A stretch of 64,000 nt of DNA, from assembly GCF_001315105.1 (NCBI RefSeq), contig NZ_BAZR01000024.1, forward strand, positions 17,755-81,754. Reading direction: 5' to 3'. Made by a program: the position numbers and the translations under genes. Positions 1 to 9,900 of the stretch are shown one piece after another (position 1 is the stretch's first letter; each line of letters opens with the position of its first letter). Origin of the DNA: Paenibacillus sp. JCM 10914 (GTDB taxonomy: Bacteria; Bacillota; Bacilli; Paenibacillales; Paenibacillaceae). The notes beneath the pieces were generated by a model, which was not told the DNA's origin, searched no databases, and worked only from the letters and a program-made list of their open reading frames with translations.

Positions 1-1
1 T

Positions 2-1030
2 GAGGATAATGGAATCAAATTTTTCGGTGGAGACGGCTTTAAGCTGTCCGATGAAACAGAGCTGAAGATTGAGGAATTGATGGATGCACAGATCGATACG
101 CTTCCTCGTCCGATCGGAGCCGATCTTGGTGAACTGCGTGTAGATAATGATCTGAAATATAAGTATCTGGAGTATTTGAAGACGACGATTTCCCAGCGAT
201 TCGATGGTATTAAGATTGTTCTGGATTGTGCACACGGGGCTGCGTATGAGCTGGCTCCGAAGCTGTTCCGTGAATTAGGTGCAGAAGTGATTACCATCGG
301 TGCAGAGCCCAATGGATTAAACATCAACGATAATTGTGGCTCTACGCACCCCGAGAAGCTGGTTGAAGCCGTTCTTGCGCACAACGCTGATCTGGGGCTT
401 GCTTTTGACGGGGACGCTGATCGTCTTATTGCCATTGATAGCAAAGGCGAGGAAGTGGATGGGGATTTCATTCTCTGCATATGCGGTGATGCCATGAACC
501 GTGCCGGTAAACTGAAGGAAGGTACGATCGTATCGACCGTTATGAGCAATATCGGATTCTATAAGGCGTGTGATAGCTTGAAGCTGAAGACGGCGAAGAC
601 GGCCGTCGGTGACCGTTACGTGATGGAAGAAATGCGTCGTGGCGGTTTCAACTTAGGGGGAGAGCAGTCCGGACATGTTATTTTCCTGGATTATAACACG
701 ACAGGCGACGGCATTTTGACAGGCATTCAACTGGTGGACACCGTGGTGGCTTCTGGTAAGCCATTGCATGAGTTGAAGAGCAGCATGCGTAAATATCCGC
801 AGGTGCTCGTGAACGTTCGAGTTGGCGACAAGAGCAAGTATCAAGGTAATACGGTAATCGAATCCGCTATTTCTGAAGTTGAAGGTGTGCTTGGCGATAA
901 TGGTCGCGTGTTGGTCCGTCCTTCAGGTACCGAATCCTTAATCCGTGTTATGGCTGAAGGCCCGGATAAAGACGACCTGGAGCGCTATGTTACCCAGATT
1001 GCTGATGTGGTGAAGCGGGAATTAGCGTAA
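2..1030 (+). CDS. glmM: Phosphoglucosamine mutase GlmM, 3' part (5' end outside window)
   Basis: The enzyme interconverts glucosamine-6-phosphate and glucosamine-1-phosphate in the cytoplasm, the step after GlmS on the way to UDP-GlcNAc and peptidoglycan. The frame is open from base 2, before the first ATG at 77, and reads as GlmM from its first codons (NGIKFFGGDGFKL), so the gene is cut by the window edge. About 342 residues are present of a usual ~448; the missing N-terminal part holds the phosphoserine loop. Visible are the metal-binding loop FDGDADR, the sugar-binding GGEQSGH and the C-terminal phosphate-binding RPSGTESLIRVM. glmS follows about 730 bp downstream, the usual Bacillales neighbour order. 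The family assignment is secure. Confidence 0.97.
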   Translation, partial: EDNGIKFFGGDGFKLSDETELKIEELMDAQIDTLPRPIGADLGELRVDNDLKYKYLEYLKTTISQRFDGIKIVLDCAHGAAYELAPKLFRELGAEVITIGAEPNGLNINDNCGSTHPEKLVEAVLAHNADLGLAFDGDADRLIAIDSKGEEVDGDFILCICGDAMNRAGKLKEGTIVSTVMSNIGFYKACDSLKLKTAKTAVGDRYVMEEMRRGGFNLGGEQSGHVIFLDYNTTGDGILTGIQLVDTVVASGKPLHELKSSMRKYPQVLVNVRVGDKSKYQGNTVIESAISEVEGVLGDNGRVLVRPSGTESLIRVMAEGPDKDDLERYVTQIADVVKRELA

Positions 1031-1073
1031 GGCTAAGGGGCTGTTTTTCCAGGAATAGCAAGTAATTTATGTC

Positions 1074-1109
1074 AGGGCCAGTGACCTATCTAATGAGCTT
1101 CGCTGGCCT
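1074..1109 (+). terminator. Possible hairpin after glmM
   Basis: Arms AGGGCCAG and CTGGCCT enclose a loop of about 20 nt, 44 nt past the glmM stop. There is no clear T-run after the stem, so this may be a weak terminator or only a structured spacer. The rest of 1110-1275 shows nothing recognisable. Confidence 0.3.
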
Positions 1110-1275
1110 GTTATATTAACTGGAGCTAAACAGGTGTAAGCGCAACAACTGCTGATGCAGCAGGAAAAGCGTTGTTTTCAGACCGTGCTTGCTGTATAGG
1201 TCGTTCGATGGTAATCACGCGGGTTTAAGACGCAGGGATTTCGCTTTGGATCGAATTCGACATAGGTTTAGCGAG

Positions 1276-1304
1276 TTGCCAAAGGCGAAACGCATGAATA
1301 TAAT
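1276..1304 (+). promoter_or_regulatory. Likely sigma-A promoter of the glmS transcript
   Basis: TTGCCA at 1276-1281 and TATAAT at 1299-1304 are separated by 17 bp. Transcription would begin near 1311, about 50 nt before the ribozyme cleavage site, matching the short leader that glmS ribozymes usually carry. Confidence 0.65.
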
Positions 1305-1362
1305 AAAGGATGTTATTCAAAAATAGAAAGTGAGGACCGTGAGGTTATCTCAAGATTTATAA

Positions 1363-1544
1363 GCGCCAGAGCTTGGAACTGCGCGGGGAATGGTGATCTG
1401 CTTCGACAGGGATCCCAAACGGCAGATACAAGCTGACGAGGTGGAGGTGTTCGGATTGTTCGGCGGGGACCTCCCGGTACTGCACCATAACCGTAAGCTG
1501 AATCTCGGAAAAGGAATGGGCGACCGTTCCCACAACGAATCAGC
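1363..1544 (+). ncRNA. glmS ribozyme (glucosamine-6-phosphate-responsive riboswitch)
   Basis: This self-cleaving RNA uses glucosamine-6-phosphate as cofactor and lowers glmS mRNA when the product is abundant. The 5' end AAGCGCCAGAGCTT matches the cleavage-site consensus, with the cut expected between A1362 and G1363. Conserved core pieces follow in order: GACGAGGTGGAGGTGTTC near 1436, TTCGGCGGGGACCTCCCGG near 1458, ACCGTAAGCTGAATC near 1491, then a GGAATGGG/CGTTCCC hairpin at 1513-1531 and a closing GAATCAGC. The P1/P2 region (about 1369-1436) is long, with GATCTGC pairing to GCAGAT around a sizeable loop. It lies upstream of glmS as expected, with about 220 nt of unexplained leader between it and the start codon. 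Confidence 0.93.
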
Positions 1545-1761
1545 AAGGTGCTCTCATTATTATAAAGCATGGATGTGCGTAGAACAGCGACAGCGCGGTG
1601 GAAGAAGAGTGCATTCATGATGGTTCAACGGTACTTGCCGTGCCGGAGATTTGAACGTTGATAATTGAATATCCATTCTTCATTCCGCTAATGCCGCACA
1701 GCAGCTGCATGTTCTATTCCACATCGCTAACTATATGGAGCGAAAACGGAGGAATTATACT

Positions 1762-3594
1762 ATGTGTGGTATTGTCGGATATATTGGGAATCAGAAGACG
1801 CAATCGGTGTTGATCGATGGACTAAGGAAGCTGGAATATCGTGGATACGATTCTGCAGGAATCGCTGTATTTACGAATGAAGGACTTCGCGTTGCGAAGG
1901 CGCAGGGCCGCCTGGCTAATCTGGAAGAGCGACTGGAATCAGCTCCGCTTGTGGGAACGGCAGGGATTGGTCATACGCGCTGGGCAACGCATGGTCGCCC
2001 ATCTGATGTCAACTCTCATCCGCACACGGATGAAAGTCAGAAATTCTCGGTAGTTCACAACGGAATTGTAGAGAACTATCTGGAATTGAAGGAAGAGCTG
2101 ATTAGTCAGGGGCATCAATTTGTGTCCGAGACGGATACCGAGGTGATCTCTCATCTTATCGCCCGCGAGTATGATGGAGATATCATGAAGGCGGTACAGA
2201 AAGCCATCTCGTTCATGCGAGGTGCCTTCGCACTTGGCGTTCTGACAGAGTACGAGCCGGATCGACTGGTGGCTGTACGTCAGGCTAGCCCATTGATCAT
2301 CGGTCTTGGCGAAGGGGAGAACTTCATCGGCTCTGATATTCCAGCCATTCTTAAATATACACGGAACGTTTATATACTGAACGACGGAGAGATGGCGCTG
2401 CTTACAGCAGATGCTGTCGAATTGATGACGATTGAGGGGAACTTTATTTCTCGGGAAATGATTCGTGTCGATTGGGATGCTGTTACGGCGGAAAAAGGCG
2501 GATTCGATCATTTCATGCTGAAGGAAATCCACGAACAGCCGAAGGCTTATCGTGACACGATGCTAGGCCGTGTGGATGATAGCAAGCGCAGCGTTGTTCT
2601 GCCTGAACTTAAGCTTACCCATGACCAAATCAAAAATATCCGTAACGTTCAGATCGTCGCTTGTGGAACGGCGTATCATGCCGGTCTGGTTGGTCGCAGC
2701 GTTATCGAAGGTATGGCTCGTATTCCGGTGGAAAATGATGTAGCTTCCGAATATCGTTATCGTTCGCCAATCGTAACACCTGAAACGCTTGTCATTGTTG
2801 TCAGCCAATCAGGAGAGACAGCAGATACATTGGCTGCGCTTCGTGAAGCGCAGAGCCATGGTGCTCATGTACTTGCGATTACGAATGTTGTGGGCAGCTC
2901 CATTGCCCGTGAAGCGAATGATGTGCTTGGCACGCTTGCAGGTCCCGAGATTGCTGTCGCCTCAACAAAAGCGTACACTTCGCAGCTGATCGCATTCTAT
3001 CTGTTTGGTCTGTATTTGGCACAAGTACGCGGAGCTATGACAGAGGATGCCGTTGCTGAGGTAATCGCCGCGATGGAAGCTTTGCCTGAGCAAGTGGAAT
3101 CGATGCTGAGTAATGCGGAATCGATCAAGGATTATGCGGAACAAATTGCGAAGCACGAGAACCTGTTCTTCATTGGACGCGGTCAAGACTATGCTGTGGC
3201 ACAGGAAGGCTCGCTCAAGTTGAAAGAGATCTCCTACATTCACTCCGAAGCTTATGCTGCCGGCGAATTGAAGCACGGGACGCTGGCTTTGATCGAGGAT
3301 GGTATTCCTGTCATTGCGCTCGCAACCCAGGATGCCGTGTTAGAGAAGACGGTAAGTAACATCAAGGAAGTGAAGGCACGCGGAGCCGAAGTGATGGCCA
3401 TTACCCACGAAGAGCATGTGGCCGGTCTGCTGAAGTCCGTAGACCAAGCCTTCGCTATTCCGAAGACGCTGCCGATCCTGACCGCTGCGATCTCGGTGGT
3501 ACCGCTACAGCTTCTCGCTTACTATGCCTCACTTGCACGCGGTAATGACGTGGATAAACCGCGGAATTTGGCGAAGAGCGTGACGGTGGAGTAA
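1762..3594 (+). CDS. glmS: Glutamine-fructose-6-phosphate aminotransferase GlmS
   Basis: GlmS makes glucosamine-6-phosphate from fructose-6-phosphate and glutamine, the committed step to amino sugars. The product is 610 aa, the family length. An in-frame ATG occurs 27 bp earlier (1735), but the start at 1762 is chosen because it yields MCGIVGYIGN, exposing the obligatory N-terminal catalytic cysteine, and has CGGAGGA just upstream. The glutaminase domain spans roughly residues 1-240 (HTRWATHG, HNGIVENY); two SIS isomerase domains follow (SQSGETADTLAAL, STKAYTSQ) and the C-terminus ends in DKPRNLAKSVTVE, typical of the family. It is controlled by the ribozyme in its leader and ends at a strong terminator. 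Confidence 0.98.
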   Translation: MCGIVGYIGNQKTQSVLIDGLRKLEYRGYDSAGIAVFTNEGLRVAKAQGRLANLEERLESAPLVGTAGIGHTRWATHGRPSDVNSHPHTDESQKFSVVHNGIVENYLELKEELISQGHQFVSETDTEVISHLIAREYDGDIMKAVQKAISFMRGAFALGVLTEYEPDRLVAVRQASPLIIGLGEGENFIGSDIPAILKYTRNVYILNDGEMALLTADAVELMTIEGNFISREMIRVDWDAVTAEKGGFDHFMLKEIHEQPKAYRDTMLGRVDDSKRSVVLPELKLTHDQIKNIRNVQIVACGTAYHAGLVGRSVIEGMARIPVENDVASEYRYRSPIVTPETLVIVVSQSGETADTLAALREAQSHGAHVLAITNVVGSSIAREANDVLGTLAGPEIAVASTKAYTSQLIAFYLFGLYLAQVRGAMTEDAVAEVIAAMEALPEQVESMLSNAESIKDYAEQIAKHENLFFIGRGQDYAVAQEGSLKLKEISYIHSEAYAAGELKHGTLALIEDGIPVIALATQDAVLEKTVSNIKEVKARGAEVMAITHEEHVAGLLKSVDQAFAIPKTLPILTAAISVVPLQLLAYYASLARGNDVDKPRNLAKSVTVE

Positions 3595-3625
3595 GGGGAA
3601 GGAATAACTGGACATTTTAAATAAT

Positions 3626-3672
3626 AAAAAGACGAAAAGACCTATCTAATTAAGGGTCTTTTCGTCTTTTTT
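3626..3672 (+). terminator. Rho-independent terminator of glmS
   Basis: The long arms AAAAAGACGAAAAGACC and GGTCTTTTCGTCTTTTTT pair almost perfectly around a short A/T-rich loop and end in a T-run. It starts about 30 nt after the glmS stop. Confidence 0.92.
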
Positions 3673-3717
3673 GCGTATTTCACATGATACTGTGTCATTT
3701 TATGGAATCTGATTACA

Positions 3718-3746
3718 TTGATATACCCCTGGTGAATTGTTACAAT
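3718..3746 (+). promoter_or_regulatory. Candidate promoter of the lipopeptide synthetase gene
   Basis: TTGATA at 3718-3723 and TACAAT at 3741-3746 are spaced by 17 bp. This would give a leader of about 150 nt before the ATG at 3901, which has AAGGCGGGG as ribosome binding site. No other signal stands out in 3673-3900. Confidence 0.5.
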
Positions 3747-3900
3747 TTTTATCATCCTCTAGATCTGTGCTACCTCAATGGAATATCTACCCAGTTTGGA
3801 TTTCTCCCAACAAGAATGAACTTTCACAATAAGTTGAAGTCAAAAGTTTGCAATGTAATAAACCTATATTCTTACAAATAGTTAAGGCGGGGATAGCTAT

Positions 3901-6900
3901 ATGCATGAAAACTCTTTAGCGGAAAATTTGTATTCTCTTGATCAATGTCATGATAAAGGGATTTATTTTGTGGGCGGCTCAAACGTGGAGAACTTTTTCT
4001 CATATTCTGATTTGTTGAAGAGCGCGAAAGGATTGCTCTCAGAAATGAGATTGGCTGGGTTCGAACCTGGCGATGAAATCGTCTTTCAGATCACAGATAA
4101 CAAGACATTTTTAATCGCTTTCTGGTCTTGTATTCTGGGGGGGTACATCCCGGTTCCTCTATCTAATGGGGATAACCTTGATCATAAGAAAAAAATAATA
4201 AATGTGCTCAAAAAATTAAATAAACCACGGATCGTAAGCGATATAGACTTATTCGATAAAATACATAGATTTACTAATAAAGAGGAGATTGAGAACCTGG
4301 AACATGTCTTTGAACATAGTTTATGCATACTGAATAGTTGCGTCGTGCGGGATGTGTCCGTGGAGACATCTCACGGTTCAGCAGCAGAAATAGCGCTCAT
4401 CCAGTTCTCATCTGGTTCAACTGGTGATCCCAAAGGAGTCATGCTAACTCATCAGAATCTTTTGGAGAACATCAAAGATTTGATGACTGCAGGCAGAACG
4501 ACCACCATGAATGCTTCTATGAGTTGGATGCCTCTGACTCATGATATGGGGTTGATTGGTTTTCATCTAGTGGCGCTGTGCTCCGGGATTAACCAGTTTA
4601 TCATGCCTACCTCCTTGTTCGTGCGTAATCCAATTAAATGGTTGGAAATTGCGGATAAGTATCGCATTAATCAGTTGTATTCTCCTAACTTCGGATTAAA
4701 GCATACGTTGGATGCGCTGCAAAATAAGCGGTTAGATTTGGATCTGTCCTGTATAAGGAGTATCGTTAACGGCGCTGAGCCTATTTCTGATGAGATATGT
4801 CAACGATTTATCAATGAATTATCCCCGTTTGCTCTGGCGAACCATGTCATGATCCCTGTATACGGACTAGCTGAGGCTTCAGTAGGAGTAACTGCAAGTC
4901 CAGCGGGCGAGCGCTATAAGACTTGGTTTGTCGATCGGCATTCACTGTCCATTGGATCAAAGGTAAGAATAATGGAAAGCAAAAGCCGCTCAACGATTTC
5001 CTTTGTTGATCTTGGATTTCCTCTGGATGGATGCAGCATACGAATTTGCGGATTATACGGTGAGGTTGTAGAAGAGGGTACATTAGGCCTTGTTGAAATA
5101 TCAGGGGCAAATGTCACGCAAGGATATTATGGGTGCGTGGATACGAACATACAGGAATCGAAGTGGTTAAATACAGAAGATATTGGATTTATTCTAAATG
5201 GTAGACTGGTGGTTACGGGAAGATACAAGGATACGATTGTGATCCAAGGCCAAAATTATTTTGCACACGATATCGAGCAGAGTCTCGAAGTGATTAGGGG
5301 CTTAGAACTGAATAAAGTTGTTGCAACCAGAGCAGTATCTGAAGAGCTGCTAGAAGAGGGTTTAGCCATTTTCGTGCTTTATAGGAAAAAAGATTACTCA
5401 GCGTTTATAAAGTTGGCACGCGAGATTAGAGCTACTCTCGTAAAAATATACGGTTTTCAACCTGCCTTTATCATACCTGTTAGACACATACCCAAGACGA
5501 CTAGCGGAAAACTGCAGCGACATATACTCTCAGCCAGGTTTCAGAATAATGAATATGCAACGATTGTAGAGGAAATCGATCGATTAACCGCGAACCATGT
5601 ATATGAGGAGATGTCAGTAACCGAGAATAAATTATTTGAGTTATGGGCGACCGTTCTGGGACATCGCAACTTTAGTCGGAAGGATCGCTTTTTCGAATTA
5701 GGCGGACATTCTCTTAAAGCCGCTAAGCTCGTCATGTTAATGAATGCTGAATTTGGTGTTGATTACTCAATGAATACAGTGTTTCACCATTCCACGATTG
5801 CAGAGCTAGCAGCTTATATCGAGCAAGCAGGGGAAAAGCGGATGGTTGTTATTCCCGAGACAGAAACCAGGGAGCATTATCCAGTATCAGCAGCTCAAAA
5901 GCGTCAATATTTGCTGCAGCAATTGGGAGAGCGCCAAATTACTTACAATATGCCAGGGGCTTTTATGCTGGAAGGGGAATGTGATCGCGAGCGGTTGTCG
6001 ACCGTCATCAAAGGGTTGGTCCAGCGTCATGAGTCGCTGCGAACCTCGTTTGCTTTAATTAAGGGAGAGATTATGCAATCCGTTCATCCGGAGGTCTCCA
6101 TTGAACTGGATTATGTAGAGCGACCCGAGACGATGGAGATTGAAACGCTGATCCAGGATTTTGTGCGCCCATTCGATCTTAGCAAAGCTCCGTTATTTCG
6201 GGCTGCTTTGGTCAAGCTGTCGAAGAGGCGTCATCTGTTGATGATGGATATGCCGCATATCATTTCCGATGGGATCTCGACAGAGATTTTGATCAACGAA
6301 TTTGCCCGTCTTTATGCCGGAGAGAAGCTCTCGCCACTGCGCATTCAGTACAAGGAATTTGCCCTTTGGCAAAATGCTCTGCTGCAATCGGGGCAGATGG
6401 AGAAACAACGTAGCTATTGGCTGGAGACTTTGGCCGGACCACTCCCAATACTTGAGATGCCCACCGATTATGTACGTCCGAAGCTGCAAACCTTTGAAGG
6501 AGATCGTATTTCGTTTACGATTCATTCGGAGCGGCTGGCACAATTGAAACAGTTGGCTCAACAGACGGAAAGCACGCTGTACATGGTGTTGCTCGCGGCA
6601 TATACGACTTTGTTGTATAAGTATACGGAACAAGAGGATATCGTAATCGGCTCACCGATTGCGGGAAGGACGCATGCTGACCTGGAACCCGTGGTCGGTA
6701 TGTTCGTCAACACATTAGCTGCGCCATCGACCGACCGGGGAGAAATCTTTCCTGACCTTCTTGCAGGAGGTGAAGAGCCATGCGTTACAAGCGTATGAAC
6801 ACCAGGATTATCCCTTTGATAAGTTGGTGGAAGAGCTCGCACCTACACGAGATTTAAGCCGTAATCCATTGTTTGATACGATGTTTGCGCTGCAAAATAT

Positions 6901-9900
6901 GGAGCGGCAAGCATTAGAATTGGATGGGCTTAAAGTCACGTCGTTACCTGGAGAAGGAAAGGTAGCCAAGTTTGATCTAACGTTGACCGGTTGCGAGACG
7001 GAGAAGGGTCTGGATTTTACGCTGGAATACGCGAGTCGCCTGTACCGCAGAGAAACCGCAGAGCGATTGGTGGAACATTGGAAACAGTTGCTCATAGAAA
7101 TCGTTAGGGATCCGACACAGGCATTAGCACGAATAAATATATTGTCGGCGGATGAGGAGCAGCTACTGGACCGTTTCAATCAAACGGAAACCGTCTATCC
7201 GAGGGACCAGACGGTGATTCAACTGTTCGAAGCTCAGGTGGACCGAACGCCAGACGCTGTGGCTATCGTATTTGGGGAAGCAGAGCTCACGTATCGGGAG
7301 CTAAATCAGAAGGCGAATCAGTTGGCTAGAGAGTTGCGGACGGAGGGTGTAGGTCCAGAGCAATTGGTCGGCATTATGGTGGAGCGTTCGCTGGAGATGA
7401 TTATTGGAATATTGGGCATATTGAAGGCGGGAGGCGCTTATGTTCCGATCGATCCGGCGTATCCGCAAGAGCGAATCGAATACATGTTATCTGACAGCGG
7501 GACACGTTGGTTGCTGACGGAAACCCGACTAGCGAACCGCGTAGTTTTTACTGGTCGGATTATTCTGCTGGACCAAGAAGATTTGTACATAGGGGCAGTG
7601 GAGAATCTCCAGCCAGAGTGTACAGCGGGTAATCTCATTTATGTCATGTATACCTCTGGTTCGACTGGTAAGCCCAAGGGTGTGATGATAGAACACCGAG
7701 GGGTTGTTCGATTAGTGAAAGATACAAATTACCTGCACGTGGGAACGGAAGATACGATCTTGCAGAGCGCCTCTTATTCTTTTGATGCAGCAACGCTTGA
7801 AATATGGGCAAGCCTACTAAATGGGGCTAAACTAGCGTTATTACATAAGGGAATACTCAGCTTAGAGAATATAGAAGAAAGTATAACGGCTCACGATGTA
7901 ACGGTTGTCTTTATAACTACGGCATTATTTACGTTGATCGTGGATAACAGACCTGAAACGTTTAAAGGACTAAAGAGCATACTTGTCGGTGGAGACGTAT
8001 TATCGTTGAAGCATGTAAAAAAAATTCGATCGATGTATGCGATAGAGCTCATCAATGGGTATGGCCCGACGGAGAACACAACGCTTTCGACTTTTTATCG
8101 AATCGGGCAACGAACAAAGGTGGAATCAAGCATTCCCATCGGGATACCTATTTCGAATTCGAAAGCCTACATATTGGATGATAAATTGATGAAAGTCCCC
8201 ATCGGAGTTGAAGGCGAATTATGTTTGGCCGGAGATGGGATAGCAAGGGGATACTTAAATCTTCCTCAACTTTCGGCTGAGCGATTCATACCCAATCCAT
8301 ATGCAGCTTCTGGGGAACGCATGTACCGGACAGGCGATCGTGCTCGCTGGCTGCATGACGGAACCATTGAATTTTTAGGTCGCATTGATAACCAAGTGAA
8401 GATTAGAGGTTATCGGATTGAACTCGGAGAGATCGAGAGTCTAATTAATATGCAGAAAGGTATCAGCGAAGCCGTGGTTGTTGCTCGTGTGGGTCAGCAA
8501 GGCCAGAAGTATCTATGTGCCTATGTCGTTACAGAGAGCAGAGATGTAGTTGCGGATTTGCGTCAACGTTTAGCAAATCAATTGCCAGAATTCATGATCC
8601 CGGCTCGAATACTAGAGGTAGAGGAACTTCCACTGACACCAAGCGGGAAATTGGATCGGAAAGCTCTGCCAGAACCAAGCAACTCTTTACATGATAAATG
8701 GAAGTACGAGGCTCCTCGTACGGCAACAGAAGTAGCTTTGGCAGGAATATGGAGAGATGTCTTAAGCACTGATTACACTATAGGAATTCGTGACCATTTC
8801 TTTGATATCGGAGGAAATTCTCTAAATGCAATGATGGTTGCCTATAAAGTGAATAGGGAGCTTGGGGTGGAACTTACGATTCGTGAAATATTCCAATACC
8901 CCACCATTGCAGAGTTAGCGATTTGTGTTGAGCAAGCAGTTGAAGGAGAGTGTGCTATTATTCCCAAGATCGAAACTCGGGAGCATTATCCGGTATCGGC
9001 AGCTCAAAAGCGTCAATACCTACTGCAGCGATTAAGTGAGCAGCAAATTACATATAACATGCCAGGGGCGTTTATGCTGGAAGGCGAATGTGATCACGAG
9101 CGGTTGTTGACCGTCATCAAAGGGCTGGTCCAGCGTCATGAGTCGCTGCGAACCTCGTTTACCTTAATTAACGGTGAGATTATGCAATCCGTTCATCCCG
9201 AAGTCTCCATTGAACTGGATTATGTAGAGCGACCCGAGACGATGGAGATTGAAACGCTGATCCAGGATTTTGTACGCCCATTCGATCTTAGCAAAGCTCC
9301 GTTATTTCGGGCTGTTTTGGTCAAGCTGGCGAAGGGGCGCCATCTGTTGATGATGGATATGCCGCATATCATTTCCGATGGGATCTCAACAGGGATCTTG
9401 ATCAACGAATTTGCCCATCTATATGCCGGAGAGACGCTCTTGCCACTGCGCATTCAGTACAAGGAATTTGCCCTCTGGCAAAATGCCCTGCTGCAGTCGG
9501 AGCAGATGGAGAAACAACGTAGCTATTGGCAGGAGACTCTGGCCGGACCACTGCCAATACTCGAAATGCCCACGGATTATGTACGTCCGAAGCTGCAAAC
9601 CTTTGAAGGAGATCGTATTTCGTTTACGATCCAATCGGAGCGGCTGGCACAATTGAAACAGTTGGCTCAGCAGACGGAAAGCACGCTGTACATGGTGTTG
9701 CTCGCGGCATATACGACTTTGTTGTATAAGTATACGGAGCAAGAGGATATCGTAATCGGCTCACCGATTGCGGGAAGAACGCATGCTGATCTGGAACCCG
9801 TGGTCGGTATGTTCGTCAACACATTGGCCCTGCGCCATCGACCGACCGGGGAGAAATCTTTCCTAGCTTTCTTGCAGGAGGTAAAGGATCATGCGATACA

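Noticed and set aside
1390..1620. 76-codon open frame before glmS
   Set aside because: It lies across the glmS ribozyme core; the RNA structure explains the conservation.
3684..3881. 65-codon open frame between glmS and the synthetase
   Set aside because: It contains the probable synthetase promoter, has no ribosome binding site and a low-complexity sequence.
6700..6800. Programmed ribosomal frameshift in the lipopeptide synthetase
   Set aside because: No slippery heptamer or following structure is seen, and the second near-identical copy shows the uninterrupted sequence; a two-base loss is the simpler explanation.
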